Of a stretch of 64,000 bases of DNA, positions 36,374 through 46,135 are shown in pieces; position 1 is the stretch's first letter, and each line of letters begins with the position of its first letter. The notes under the pieces were generated by a model, which saw only the letters and a program-made list of their open reading frames with translations, was not told the DNA's origin and searched no databases. This DNA comes from Pseudomonas sp. JAI120. GTDB lineage: Bacteria > Pseudomonadota > Gammaproteobacteria > Pseudomonadales > Pseudomonadaceae. Position numbers and translations under genes: made by a program. Location: positions 980,592 through 1,044,591 of the forward strand of contig NZ_JACHCZ010000001.1 of NCBI RefSeq assembly GCF_014207255.1. Direction: 5' to 3'.

Positions 36374-36522
36374 GATGGCAGTTTCCGCAAAGTCCGATAC
36401 AACCAGGCCTCCCGACAAGGAGGCCCCGCAAGCGCGCTCAACACCACACGCGTCTAAAAGTGCAGAGCCTGCGGGCATGCGAAAAATTCAATCGGGGTTA
36501 TGCGGGTGCGGATCAGTGGTCG

Positions 36523-37272
<750 letters not shown>

Positions 37273-37404
37273 AGCTGTTTTCCCAGGTTGAGTGATAGTG
37301 CTGACCCCCAGTATTCGGGCAAGGCCTGAAACGGCGGTTGCCGGTTTCTCTCCCATGCTTGCCTATTCTTCGCACGTGGCTTGCTTTGCGCTCCGGCACG
37401 GCTC

Positions 37405-38277
37405 ATGGTCAGCGCCATGAACGACAACCTGAATGAACTGCGCCGTCTGGTGATGCGCGCAGAAAACACCTGGACCGACACCGGCCTGCCCCGCGTCGCC
37501 ATGGTCCAGGCCGAAGCCTGCGCAGATCAGTTGTACCCGCCGATGGTGCACCTGGTGCTGCAAGGCTCGAAAACCCTCTCGATTGGCGATCAGATCTCGA
37601 CGTGCGGGCCGTCCAGCTATTTTGTGGTGCCGGTGGAGGTACCCGCCACCGGCCAGGTCCACGCCGGTGCACCCGGCCTGTCCTACCTGGCACTCAGCCT
37701 GACCCTGGAGCCTGCGGTGATCGCGGCCGTGCTGGCGGATGAAGTCCCCCCCGACGAAAGCCGGGGCGCGCACCGGTTCGCGGCGGTGCAGGCCACCGAC
37801 GAATTGCTGGATGCCTGGCTGCGCATGCTGCGCCTGATGGATCGGCCCAGCGAAGCGGCTGTGCTGGCCCCCCTGATCGAACGGGAGATTGTGTTTCGCG
37901 TATTGCAGGGCCCGTTGCGCTCAACCCTGGTGCAAATGGCCCGCCCCGAAGGGCGCCTGGCGCAGATCCGGCGAGCCACCGCGTGGATTCGCGAGCACTA
38001 CACCGAACCCTTTCGCGTGGAACCGCTGGCGGCCATGACCGACATGAGCGTCGCGGCGTTCTATCGGCACTTCAAGGCCGCGACCGCGATGACGCCGATT
38101 CAGTACCAGAAGCGCTTGCGCCTGTTGCGGGCGCGCTGGTTGCTGCTGTTCGACAGCCTGGATGCAGCGTCTATCGCGTTCCAGGTGGGCTATGAAAGCG
38201 CCTCGCAGTTCAGCCGCGAATACGCACGACTGTTTGGCCTGCCACCGATCAAGGACGCGGCGAGGTTCAAGGTCTAG
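37405..38277 (+). CDS. AraC-family regulator (AraC_N type), copy 1
   Basis: A 290-residue regulator. The N-terminal AraC_N domain reads TGLPRVAMVQAEACADQLYP, with YLALSLTLEPAVIAAVL further on; the C-terminal AraC DNA-binding domain includes AAMTDMSVAAFYRHFKAAT and SIAFQVGYESASQFSREYARLFG. ATG 37405 aligns with the start of the paralogue at 40567; ATG 37417 is possible. It is divergent from the SDR at 36523. Similarity to the 40567 product extends over the full length. Confidence 0.9.
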   Translation: MVSAMNDNLNELRRLVMRAENTWTDTGLPRVAMVQAEACADQLYPPMVHLVLQGSKTLSIGDQISTCGPSSYFVVPVEVPATGQVHAGAPGLSYLALSLTLEPAVIAAVLADEVPPDESRGAHRFAAVQATDELLDAWLRMLRLMDRPSEAAVLAPLIEREIVFRVLQGPLRSTLVQMARPEGRLAQIRRATAWIREHYTEPFRVEPLAAMTDMSVAAFYRHFKAATAMTPIQYQKRLRLLRARWLLLFDSLDAASIAFQVGYESASQFSREYARLFGLPPIKDAARFKV

Positions 38278-38301
38278 CCCCCCACCGGTACTGCCTGGAA
38301 A

Positions 38302-39279
38302 TTAAAAATCGCTGATGCGCGTGCCTGCAATCGTCTGGGCAAAGCCCACGCCAAACAGGTGTGCAGGGCTTTCAAAACCGCTGCGGCGCTCACCGCCAAG
38401 CACCCGCCGCGCGGCTTCTACTGCGGCGAGGGGCGTGTAGCTGTAGCCATTGACGGTCTCGATGACCGAGCGCGCCACGCTGCCATCCGCGCCGGTCACT
38501 TCGGCGATGGCGCGGGCGCGATGGGCGTCACGCTCGACCTGTGTGGGGCCGTCGGGCAGTTGTGACAGGTCACCTTCGGGGAAGGCGTCGCCACTGATGT
38601 GCACGAACATCGCGATATCCGCGATCGCGGTGGAATGCCAGGCGGTCACCAGGTCGCCGAAGGACAGCGGCGCGCACAGCACCGGGCCATCGCCGAAGTC
38701 GAGTAACTGTGGCTGTGCGTCCGGGGTCGTGATCAGTTGGCCGTCGACCCTTGCCATAACGCCCGCGCCGATGATTTCGCCCACGCTCAGCGCCGAGCCT
38801 CGAGACATCGAGCCCGGAACTTGCAGGGCGATGCGCAACGATTGGGGCTGCCGCACGCGCTGGGCGACATGCATGGCCAGGCAGTCGGTGGGCACGACGT
38901 CCCAGCCGACACCGGGCAGCAACATGACGCCGGCTGCGGCGGCGTCGCTGCCGAGTTGCTCGGCCAAGCGATAGACGTTGATCTCGGCGGTGATATCCAG
39001 GTAGTCGACCCCGGCCTTGATACAGGCCTGCATCAAGGTGCCCGCCGTGTGCGCGAAGGGCCCGGCGAAATTGAGCAGCACATCTATACCGTCCAAGGCG
39101 TCAGCGCTGGGCGCCTGCGCAGAGAAGACACGGTATTGCACCTCGAGTTGAGCGGCGAGTGGCGCCAGCCGTTCGGCATTGCGCCCGGCGATCACCAGGG
39201 CCAGGCCCAGTTTCTTGGCGTGTTCGGCGGCCATGCGTCCGGTGTAGCCGGTGGCGCCGTAGATCATCAAAGTCTTCAT
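38302..39279 (-). CDS. Saccharopine dehydrogenase-like NAD(P)-binding protein
   Basis: A 325-residue protein with the N-terminal Rossmann motif LMIYGATGYTGRMAAEHAKK and the family segment LLNFAGPFAHTAGTLMQACIKAGVDYLDITAE. It belongs to the saccharopine dehydrogenase/trans-acting enoyl reductase superfamily; the substrate is unknown. It overlaps the VOC gene by 4 bp (ATGA) and is the last gene of a three-gene operon SDR, VOC, this gene. Confidence 0.85.
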   Translation of the reverse strand: MKTLMIYGATGYTGRMAAEHAKKLGLALVIAGRNAERLAPLAAQLEVQYRVFSAQAPSADALDGIDVLLNFAGPFAHTAGTLMQACIKAGVDYLDITAEINVYRLAEQLGSDAAAAGVMLLPGVGWDVVPTDCLAMHVAQRVRQPQSLRIALQVPGSMSRGSALSVGEIIGAGVMARVDGQLITTPDAQPQLLDFGDGPVLCAPLSFGDLVTAWHSTAIADIAMFVHISGDAFPEGDLSQLPDGPTQVERDAHRARAIAEVTGADGSVARSVIETVNGYSYTPLAAVEAARRVLGGERRSGFESPAHLFGVGFAQTIAGTRISDF

Positions 39280-39677
39280 AGGGTGTGCTGCCAGTTCTTG
39301 TAGACGAATTCGAGGCTGTACCCGTCCGGGTCCAGTACGTTGGCGGCGTAGTAATTGGGGTCGTAGTGCAAGCGTGCTCCGGGTGCGCCGTTATCGCGGG
39401 CGCCATGGGCCAAAGCGGCGGCGTAGGCGGCCTCCACCTCGGCACGGCTGTTGGCGACGAACCCCACATGCACGGCGCGGCCATCGACCACACCTTCGCG
39501 CAGCCAGAAAAACATGCGGCCATGGGCACCGAAACCTTTGAGATCCGGGTGACCGGCAGGCCCGTCCTTGCCATCGAAGTCATGGCGAGCGGTGATGCCC
39601 AGGGGCGTCAGCGCGGCGGTGTAGAAACCCACGGAACGCGGGATGTCACTGACTGAAAGAAAGAGATGATCAAGCAT
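39276..39677 (-). CDS. VOC-family (glyoxalase/dioxygenase-like) protein
   Basis: A 133-residue single-domain VOC protein: MLDHLFLSVSDIPRSVGFYT at the start, HVGFVANSRAEVEAAY in the middle, and YYAANVLDPDGYSLEFVYKN with the metal-ligand glutamate near the end. The start is the internal ATG 39677; the frame upstream runs into the SDR gene. It is flanked by an SDR 16 bp upstream and the saccharopine-like gene downstream. Confidence 0.88.
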   Translation of the reverse strand: MLDHLFLSVSDIPRSVGFYTAALTPLGITARHDFDGKDGPAGHPDLKGFGAHGRMFFWLREGVVDGRAVHVGFVANSRAEVEAAYAAALAHGARDNGAPGARLHYDPNYYAANVLDPDGYSLEFVYKNWQHTL

Positions 39678-39693
39678 GCGGTAGCCTCGCGAT

Positions 39694-40437
39694 TCAAATG
39701 ATGTAGCCGCCCGCGACCTCAATTGTCTGGGCATTGATCCAACGGCCTTCTTCCGACAGCAGCATGGCGATAACCCGTGCCACGTCTTCCGGTTCGCCTA
39801 CACGGCCCAGGGCGGTTTGCCCGGCCAGCAGCGCTTCGAACTCATCGTTCAAGCCACCGCCCAGTTCGGTGCGGATGGCGCCGGGTGACACCGCGTTGGC
39901 GCGGATACGGCGCTCGCCGAATTCCTTGGCCATGTAGCGGGTGAGTACGTCGAGGCCGCCCTTGAAGGCGGCATATGGCGCCACACCGGCGGTAGCGACG
40001 CGGGTGGTGGCGCTGGTGAGGTTGACGATGCTGGCGTGTTCTTCCAGCAGCGGCAGCAGGGTCTGGGTGAGGAAGAACGGGCCCTTGAGATGGACGTTGA
40101 ACAGGCCGTCGAATTGCGCTTCGGTCACGCTTTCAAGCGGGTTGAACAGGCCATAGCCGGCATTGTTGACCAGCCCGCCCAGGGTGTTTGCACCCCAGGT
40201 GCTACGCAGGGTCTGCACCACGGCGTCACGGAACGCTGCGAATGTGCCGGTAGCGCTGACGTCCAGTTGCAGCGCCGCCGCCTTGCCGCCTGCCGATTCG
40301 ATGCGCTGGACCACCGCGAGTGCCGCCTCGGGGTTGCGGTTGTAAGTGAGGATCACGCCGTGACCTTGGCGGCCACACAGTTCGGCGGTACTGGCGCCGA
40401 TGCCACGGCTGCCTCCGGTAATCACGATAACGCTCAT
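39694..40437 (-). CDS. SDR-family oxidoreductase
   Basis: A 247-residue SDR: cofactor loop TGGSRGIGAST, NNAGYG, Ser in NLTSATTRV and Tyr-x-x-x-Lys in PYAAFKGG. ATG 40437 is the family start. It is the first gene of the three-gene minus-strand operon and is divergent from the second AraC_N regulator at 40567, repeating the SDR/AraC arrangement seen 3 kb to the left. Confidence 0.9.
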   Translation of the reverse strand: MSVIVITGGSRGIGASTAELCGRQGHGVILTYNRNPEAALAVVQRIESAGGKAAALQLDVSATGTFAAFRDAVVQTLRSTWGANTLGGLVNNAGYGLFNPLESVTEAQFDGLFNVHLKGPFFLTQTLLPLLEEHASIVNLTSATTRVATAGVAPYAAFKGGLDVLTRYMAKEFGERRIRANAVSPGAIRTELGGGLNDEFEALLAGQTALGRVGEPEDVARVIAMLLSEEGRWINAQTIEVAGGYII

Positions 40438-40566
40438 GGCTTGCTCCACTGTCGAAAAGTTGAGTGACCACAATAGCCATCGCCCTACCCCGTGACGCAG
40501 CCGTTCCTACTCCAATCCTGCCTGTTTCTGCTTTTTGCTTGCGCAAGGTCTGCAGGAAGGCACAGC

Positions 40567-41463
40567 ATGGCCAGCATGAATATTCAATTGATCGAACTGC
40601 GAGCCCTGGCCGCCAAGGCCGAAAACCGCCGCACCGAGACCGGTATCCCGCGGGTGGCGATGGTCCAGGGCGCGATTCCCGAGCATATGCTCGCGGCGGT
40701 GTATGACCCGATGATCAACCTGATCCTGCAGGGCAGCAAATCCCTGACCGTGGGCGATCGCACGTTGCACTACGACCCGGCGACGTATTTTGTGATGTCC
40801 ATCGAGTTGCCCGCCGTGGGGGTGGTCAACCCGACGAGTACGGGCGAACCGTACCTGGCGGTCAGCCTGACCCTGGACCCGGCGGTGCTCACCACCTTGC
40901 TCAATGATCTGCCCGCGCCCAGCGGTCGCGGTGAACAGGACGCGGGGTTTTCAGTGGCGGCGGTGACGCCTGCGTTGATGGACGCCTGGGTGCGCATGCT
41001 GCGCCTGATGGGCGACCCGGTGGCCATCGCGGCCTTGGCACCGGTGTATGAGCGGGAAATCCTCTACCACGTGCTGCAAGGCCCCCATGGTTGGATGCTG
41101 CGGGAAATCGCCGCGCCGGATACCGCCATGGCGCGGGTCAGCCAGGCGATCCAGTGGATACGCCGGGACTACGCCGCCCCGATCCGGGTGGAGGCCTTGG
41201 CACAGAAGGCAGCGATGAGTGTTTCGGCGTTTCACCGGCACTTCAAGGCGGTGACCAACTTGAGCCCGTTGCAGTACCAGAAACGCGTGCGCCTGTTAAA
41301 CGCGCGCACGTTGATGTTGGCCAGTGCGAGCAGCGTGACCAAGGCCGCGCTCGAAGTGGGGTATGAAAGCGCGACCCAGTTCAGCCGCGACTATGCGCGC
41401 GTCTTCGGGCTGCCGCCGGCGCGGGATACGGCGCGGATTCTGGCGCAGAGCAAAGGACAGTGA
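40567..41463 (+). CDS. AraC-family regulator (AraC_N type), copy 2
   Basis: A 298-residue paralogue of the 37405 product: TGIPRVAMVQGAIPEHMLAA, YLAVSLTLDPAVLTTLL and LRLMGDPVAIAALAPVYERE align with the first copy, and the AraC HTH region (AAMSVSAFHRHFKAVTNLSP, VGYESATQFSRDYARVFG) is nearly superimposable. ATG 40567 has AGGAAGG upstream (40554-40560). It is divergent from the SDR-VOC-saccharopine-like operon and convergent with cheB (20-bp gap). Confidence 0.92.
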   Translation: MASMNIQLIELRALAAKAENRRTETGIPRVAMVQGAIPEHMLAAVYDPMINLILQGSKSLTVGDRTLHYDPATYFVMSIELPAVGVVNPTSTGEPYLAVSLTLDPAVLTTLLNDLPAPSGRGEQDAGFSVAAVTPALMDAWVRMLRLMGDPVAIAALAPVYEREILYHVLQGPHGWMLREIAAPDTAMARVSQAIQWIRRDYAAPIRVEALAQKAAMSVSAFHRHFKAVTNLSPLQYQKRVRLLNARTLMLASASSVTKAALEVGYESATQFSRDYARVFGLPPARDTARILAQSKGQ

Positions 41464-41483
41464 ACACAGGCCAGCGCTCGATT

Positions 41484-42560
41484 TCACTTATACAAGATCG
41501 CCTGGTGGATATCCTCCAGCGCCATGATGCGTTGGGCAGCGTTGAGCTTGATAGCTTCCTTGGGCATGCCGAACACCACGCAACTGGCCTCGTCCTGGGC
41601 CACCGTGGCGGCTCCGGCCTCGAGCATCTCCTTGAGCCCGCGCGCGCCGTCGTCGCCCATGCCGGTCATGATGATGCCGGTGGCGTTCTTGCCGGCGAAC
41701 TTGGCCACCGAGCGAAACAGCACATCCACTGATGGCCGGTGCCGGTTGACCAACGGCCCATCAATGACCTGCGCGTGATAATAGGCGCCGCTGCGAGTGA
41801 CCATCAGGTGCTTGCCCCCAGGGGCGATCAGGGCCAGGCCAGGCAGGATGCGGTCGTTGTTGCGCGCTTCGCGCACCTCGACCTCGCATAAGCTATTGAG
41901 GCGTTCGGCAAACGAAGCGGTGAATTTTTCTGGCATGTGCTGCACGATCACCATGCCTGGGCACACCCTCGGCAATGCCGTCAGTACCGCCTCCAACGCT
42001 TGGGTGCCGCCGGTAGACGTGCCGATGGCGATGATACGTTCGGTGGTCTGTGCCATGGCATGGCCATTGGCGGCAGGCAGGATCGCATCCGCACTGAGCT
42101 TGCTGGCCGGGACCAGTGCCGGGCTGGCGCTGCGCTTGCCCAGGTTCCTGACGTTGGAATTCGCTGCGGCGCGGATCGCTGCCACCAGCTCGGCCGCCGA
42201 CTCGATCAGGAAACTCTTCAACCCGGTGCTGGGCTTGGTGATGATTTCCACAGCACCCGCCGACAGCGCCTGCAGGGAGGTTTCGGCGCCTTTCTGGGTC
42301 AGCGAGGAACAGATCACCACCGGTGTCGGCCGCTCGCTCATGATTTTCTTGAGAAAGGTGATGCCGTCCATGCGCGGCATTTCCACGTCCAGCACGATCA
42401 CATCCGGCCATTCCCGGGCGAGTTTATCCATGGCGAAAATCGGGTCGGAGGCGGCGCCCATGACGTGAATATCCGGCGTATCGCTGAGGATCGCCAGCAG
42501 TACCTGGCGAACCACGGCCGAGTCATCGACCAGCAGTACACTGATTTTTTTGGTAGGCAT
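41484..42560 (-). CDS. cheB: Chemotaxis protein-glutamate methylesterase/deamidase CheB
   Basis: A 358-residue protein. The receiver domain has phosphoacceptor D58 ([13 protein letters not shown]), then a linker and the esterase domain: Ser in [11 protein letters not shown], His in [17 protein letters not shown], Asp in [12 protein letters not shown]. It removes methyl groups from MCPs in response to CheA. The start ATG 42560 lies inside cheD (38-bp overlap). It is the last gene of the nine-gene operon. Confidence 0.96.
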   Translation of the reverse strand: MPTKKISVLLVDDSAVVRQVLLAILSDTPDIHVMGAASDPIFAMDKLAREWPDVIVLDVEMPRMDGITFLKKIMSERPTPVVICSSLTQKGAETSLQALSAGAVEIITKPSTGLKSFLIESAAELVAAIRAAANSNVRNLGKRSASPALVPASKLSADAILPAANGHAMAQTTERIIAIGTSTGGTQALEAVLTALPRVCPGMVIVQHMPEKFTASFAERLNSLCEVEVREARNNDRILPGLALIAPGGKHLMVTRSGAYYHAQVIDGPLVNRHRPSVDVLFRSVAKFAGKNATGIIMTGMGDDGARGLKEMLEAGAATVAQDEASCVVFGMPKEAIKLNAAQRIMALEDIHQAILYK

Positions 42561-43056
42561 CTTGTTGAATTATTCCCATTGGTTGGTGCCGGACCCAGAC
42601 GTTGCCGTTCCACAGGTCGAACATGATCGTGCGGTAACCGGTACTGCCCATGTCCTGGGCTGTCAGGTGCAGGTGATAGTGCTCGGCCAGGGCCAGCGCT
42701 GCGCGAATATTCAGGCTGGCCACGTCCTGCGTTGGCAGGCGGCGCTGCTGCTCGGGAAACATCTTGCCGCCGCCGAACAACTTGACCTGGTAATCCTGTG
42801 CATACGTGCCATTGACCTTGGCGTGGAGCAGCAACAGTTCCAGGGCTTCGTCGGCATACCTGCCATCCAGGGGCTGATGGTCGCGCAGGCGCCCCGGCAG
42901 CATGAAGTGACACATGCCGCCGATCAGCCGTTGCGGGTGCCAGAAGGTGATCGCCACGCAGGAACCGAGCAAGGTGCGCAGGCGCGTCGACTGCGTCGCA
43001 AAGCTGACCTGCCCAGGGGCTAATACCACTTCGGCCGTACCGGCAGGCTTTTTCAT
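42523..43056 (-). CDS. cheD: Chemoreceptor glutamine deamidase CheD
   Basis: A 177-residue protein with the CheD catalytic Cys in [13 protein letters not shown], the following GGMCHFMLP (His), and [10 protein letters not shown]. It deamidates receptor glutamines to sites methylated by CheR. The start overlaps the cheR stop (ATGA). The gene order R, D, B is typical of the second chemotaxis cluster of pseudomonads. Confidence 0.94.
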   Translation of the reverse strand: MKKPAGTAEVVLAPGQVSFATQSTRLRTLLGSCVAITFWHPQRLIGGMCHFMLPGRLRDHQPLDGRYADEALELLLLHAKVNGTYAQDYQVKLFGGGKMFPEQQRRLPTQDVASLNIRAALALAEHYHLHLTAQDMGSTGYRTIMFDLWNGNVWVRHQPMGIIQQDAYQKNQCTAGR

Positions 43057-43862
43057 GGCTTGCGGTAAATCGACGGTGCCACCAGCTTCAGGGTGTCATT
43101 GACGCCGTGGAGGCTTTCCGAGTGACTGATGATCAAGTAGCCGCCGGGTTTGAGCAGCGGCAGCAGGCGCGCGATGACCTGGCTCTTGGTCTGCTGGTCG
43201 AAATAAATCATCACGTTGCGCAGGAAGATCACCTCGAACTCACCCAGGGCCGGCAGCGCTTCGTTAAGGTTGACCTGGACAAAATTGACGCGGCTACGCA
43301 AGGCCTTGTCGATCAGCAAGGTGCCCTCCTGGCGACCAATGCCCTTGAGGCAGTACTTGGCCAGCAGCGGCTGGGGCAATGTCTCGGTGCGCTCCATGGA
43401 GTAATGGCCAGTGCGCGCCTTAGCCAGCACTTGGGAACTGATGTCCGAGCCGACCACTTCCCAGGGCGTGCTGCCAAGGCTCTCGGCCAGGGTCATCGCC
43501 AGGCTGTAGGGCTCTTCGCCCGAGGAACTGGCCGCGCTCCACACGCGAAACACCTTGCCCGGCGCGGCATGGGGCAGCACCTGCTGACGCAGGAAGTCGA
43601 AGTGCTTAGGCTCGCGAAAAAAATAGGTTTCGTTGGTGGTCAGCAAATCCAGCGCAACCTGCAGTTCGCCCTTGCGCTCACCATTCATGATCAACTTGAA
43701 ATACTCACCATAGCTGTGCAGCTCATAGTGCTTGAGGCGCTTGAACAGGCGTCCGGCCACCAGGGCTTTCTTGGCCGGCGACAGGTTGATGCCGGCCGCG
43801 CGGTACAGCCAGGTCTGGAACTGACCGAATTCACGGTCGTCGATGGAGACGGTGTCTGGCAT
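43053..43862 (-). CDS. cheR: Chemotaxis protein methyltransferase CheR
   Basis: A 269-residue SAM-dependent methyltransferase: the N-terminal helical domain, TTNETYFFREPKHFDFL, SAM motif FRVWSAASSSGEEPYSLAM, GSDISSQVLAKARTG and IFLRNVMIYFD. It methylates glutamates on the MCPs. The MCP two genes upstream ends in a pentapeptide-like DFTRF that could tether it. Confidence 0.95.
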   Translation of the reverse strand: MPDTVSIDDREFGQFQTWLYRAAGINLSPAKKALVAGRLFKRLKHYELHSYGEYFKLIMNGERKGELQVALDLLTTNETYFFREPKHFDFLRQQVLPHAAPGKVFRVWSAASSSGEEPYSLAMTLAESLGSTPWEVVGSDISSQVLAKARTGHYSMERTETLPQPLLAKYCLKGIGRQEGTLLIDKALRSRVNFVQVNLNEALPALGEFEVIFLRNVMIYFDQQTKSQVIARLLPLLKPGGYLIISHSESLHGVNDTLKLVAPSIYRKP

Positions 43863-43871
43863 GGTCGGGTC

Positions 43872-44411
43872 TCAACGCGGGTCGAAGTCGAGGGCCGGCG
43901 CCTGGCCGGCCTCGGCGAGACTGGACATCTCATCGATGGACAGCACCTTGTCCACCTCCAGCACGATCACGAACTTGCCGTCGACCTTGGCCATGCCGCT
44001 GATGAAATCAGCGCGAATTCGCGCGCCGAAGTTGGGTGGCGGTTCGATCTGCGTGGCCGGGATCTCCCGCACGGCAGACACCGTATCAACCAGCAGCCCG
44101 ATGTCCTGGGGCTGCCCATCCTCGGTACTCGCCTCGATGATGATCACGCAGGAGCGCCGCGTGATCGCCGAGTTGGCCCGCCCAAAGCGCGCCGACAGGT
44201 CGACCACCGGCACCACCGCGCCGCGCAGGTTGATCACCCCGCGCACAAAAGCCGGCATCATCGGCACCACGGTCAGGCTGCCGTATTCAATAATTTCCTT
44301 GATCCCCAGAATGCCGATGGCGAACATTTCGCCGCCGAGCATGAAGGTCAGGTACTGCGCATCCTCATCTACCGCCACCGCGGTCTGCCGAGTCGTCATT
44401 ACTGCGCCCAT
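43872..44411 (-). CDS. cheW: Chemotaxis coupling protein CheW
   Basis: A 179-residue CheW-domain protein: YLTFMLGGEMFAIGILGIKE, VVPMMPAFVRGVINLRGAVV, PVVDLSARFG and IGLLVDTVSAVREI. It links the MCPs to CheA. There is a short C-terminal tail after the CheW fold. It lies 9 bp upstream of cheR and 36 bp downstream of the MCP. Confidence 0.95.
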   Translation of the reverse strand: MGAVMTTRQTAVAVDEDAQYLTFMLGGEMFAIGILGIKEIIEYGSLTVVPMMPAFVRGVINLRGAVVPVVDLSARFGRANSAITRRSCVIIIEASTEDGQPQDIGLLVDTVSAVREIPATQIEPPPNFGARIRADFISGMAKVDGKFVIVLEVDKVLSIDEMSSLAEAGQAPALDFDPR

Positions 44412-44447
44412 GTCACTCTCCCTAGTAGGCCCGTATTGATCGTGGGA

Positions 44448-46106
44448 TCAGAAGCGGGTGAAATCCGCTTCGTCCGGGGCACTGGCCATGGTGTAGGCGA
44501 ACGCCTTGCGCTGCGCCGGTGTTTTTGGGCGTGGCGCCTGACGGTTGGGCTTGCTGCCCGGGCTGTCCACGCCGCTGCTTTGAACCGCGACCCTGGGCGC
44601 TGAATCCAGCACGAAGAAGCTCATGGCCTGTTGCAGTTGCTCGGCCTGGCTGCTCATTTCTTCGGCCGTGGCCGCCAATTCCTCGCTGCTCGAGGCATTT
44701 TGCTGGGTGACCTGGTTGAGCTGCGTCATCGCGGTGTTGATCTGCGCGACACCGGCGGCCTGTTCCTCGGACGCGGCGCTGATTTCCTGCACAAGGTCGG
44801 ACGTCTTGTTGATGGAAGGCACCATTTCGTCGAGCAACTTGCCGGCTTTCTCGGCCATGTCCACGCTGCTGGAGGACAGTTCACCGATTTCCTGGGCGGC
44901 TACCTGGCTGCGTTCAGCCAGCTTGCGCACTTCGGCGGCTACCACGGCGAACCCCTTGCCGTGCTCGCCGGCCCGAGCGGCCTCGATAGCGGCATTGAGT
45001 GCGAGCAGATTGGTCTGGTAGGCGATGTCATCGATGATGCTGATGCGCTGGGCGATTTTCTTCATCGCCACCACCGTCTGCTGGACCGATTCGCCGCCCT
45101 CGGTGGCTTCCTTGGCGGCCTTGCTGGCCATGCCATCGGTGACCTTGGCGTTTTCGGTGTTCTGGTTGATGCTGGCGCTCATCTGCTCGACCGACGCACT
45201 GGTTTCCTCGACGCTGGCGGCCTGTTCACTGGTGGCCTGGCTCATCGATTGCGCGGTGGCGCTGACCTCCTCGGAGGCGCTGGCCAGGTTATCGGCGGCG
45301 TTACGCACTTCGCCGATGATATGCGCCAGCTTGCCGACCATGTTGCGCATGGCGTTGAGCACCATGCCGGTTTCATCTTTCCCACCGGGCTCGATGTGCG
45401 CGTTGAGGTTGCCTTCGGCCAATTGCTCGGCGGCGCTCGCGGCTTGGCGCAGCGGGCGGGAAATGATCCGCGCAATGAATACCGCCAGGCCCAGGCCGAT
45501 CAACAGGGCCGCGCCCAGTACTGCAATGATCGACACGCGTGAGCTTTCGTACAGCGCCGAGCCCTTGTCACCGGCGGCAGTGGCGCCAGCATCATTGATC
45601 TCGACCATTTTCTGCAGGCGAGTGGTCACCTCATCAAAATGGCTCCTGGACTCTCCCCTGAGCAAACCGCGCGCCTGGGCTTCCTGGTTCTGCCGGGACA
45701 ACTCGAGCAACTGCTTGCTGGATGCCAGGTAGGCGTCCCAAGCGCTTTTCACGCTGGCCAGGAGCTGCCGATCTTCATCGTTCGAGAGCAATTGCTCGTA
45801 GGTGCCCATGCGGGTTTCGAACTGTTGGCGCGCATCGCTGGCTTCGCGTTCGGCCTGGGCCTTCTCCTCGGCAATCTCGGTACCGATGTGGTTGTTTTCT
45901 TTCAAGCGGTAGTTGGCGGCAAAAAAACGCATGCCTGCCGCCGCGCGCATGGAGGGCATCCAGTTGCCCTTGATGTCCTGGGCGGCCTGGTTGACGGCAC
46001 CGAGCTGAAGGATGGCGAAGCCGCCCATGGCCCCGGTGAGCGCCAGGACCACCAGGAACGAGCTGATCAACTTGGTGGAAATTTTAAGATCGTAGAACCA
46101 TTTCAT
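44448..46106 (-). CDS. Methyl-accepting chemotaxis protein (4HB-type, with CheR-tether-like tail)
   Basis: A 552-residue receptor: TM1 near residues 10-33, a periplasmic four-helix-bundle domain (to about 190), TM2 near 190-212, HAMP, methylation helices and the signalling tip [20 protein letters not shown]. After the bundle comes a Pro/Arg/Lys-rich linker, and the protein ends DFTRF, fitting the CheR-docking pattern x-aromatic-x-x-aromatic. The ligand is unknown. It sits between cheW and cheA. Confidence 0.93.
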   Translation of the reverse strand: MKWFYDLKISTKLISSFLVVLALTGAMGGFAILQLGAVNQAAQDIKGNWMPSMRAAAGMRFFAANYRLKENNHIGTEIAEEKAQAEREASDARQQFETRMGTYEQLLSNDEDRQLLASVKSAWDAYLASSKQLLELSRQNQEAQARGLLRGESRSHFDEVTTRLQKMVEINDAGATAAGDKGSALYESSRVSIIAVLGAALLIGLGLAVFIARIISRPLRQAASAAEQLAEGNLNAHIEPGGKDETGMVLNAMRNMVGKLAHIIGEVRNAADNLASASEEVSATAQSMSQATSEQAASVEETSASVEQMSASINQNTENAKVTDGMASKAAKEATEGGESVQQTVVAMKKIAQRISIIDDIAYQTNLLALNAAIEAARAGEHGKGFAVVAAEVRKLAERSQVAAQEIGELSSSSVDMAEKAGKLLDEMVPSINKTSDLVQEISAASEEQAAGVAQINTAMTQLNQVTQQNASSSEELAATAEEMSSQAEQLQQAMSFFVLDSAPRVAVQSSGVDSPGSKPNRQAPRPKTPAQRKAFAYTMASAPDEADFTRF

Positions 46107-46135
46107 CGGGGAACCTCCATGGAATTGCAGATACG

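Noticed and set aside
36406..36425. Terminator-like hairpin GGCCTCC/GGAGGCC
   Set aside because: No U-run on either strand and it lies in the leader of the diiron-enzyme gene, not at a transcript end.
43107..44603. 498-codon plus-strand frame antisense to cheR/cheW
   Set aside because: It spans two opposite genes and their junction, has shadow-type composition and no recognisable domain.
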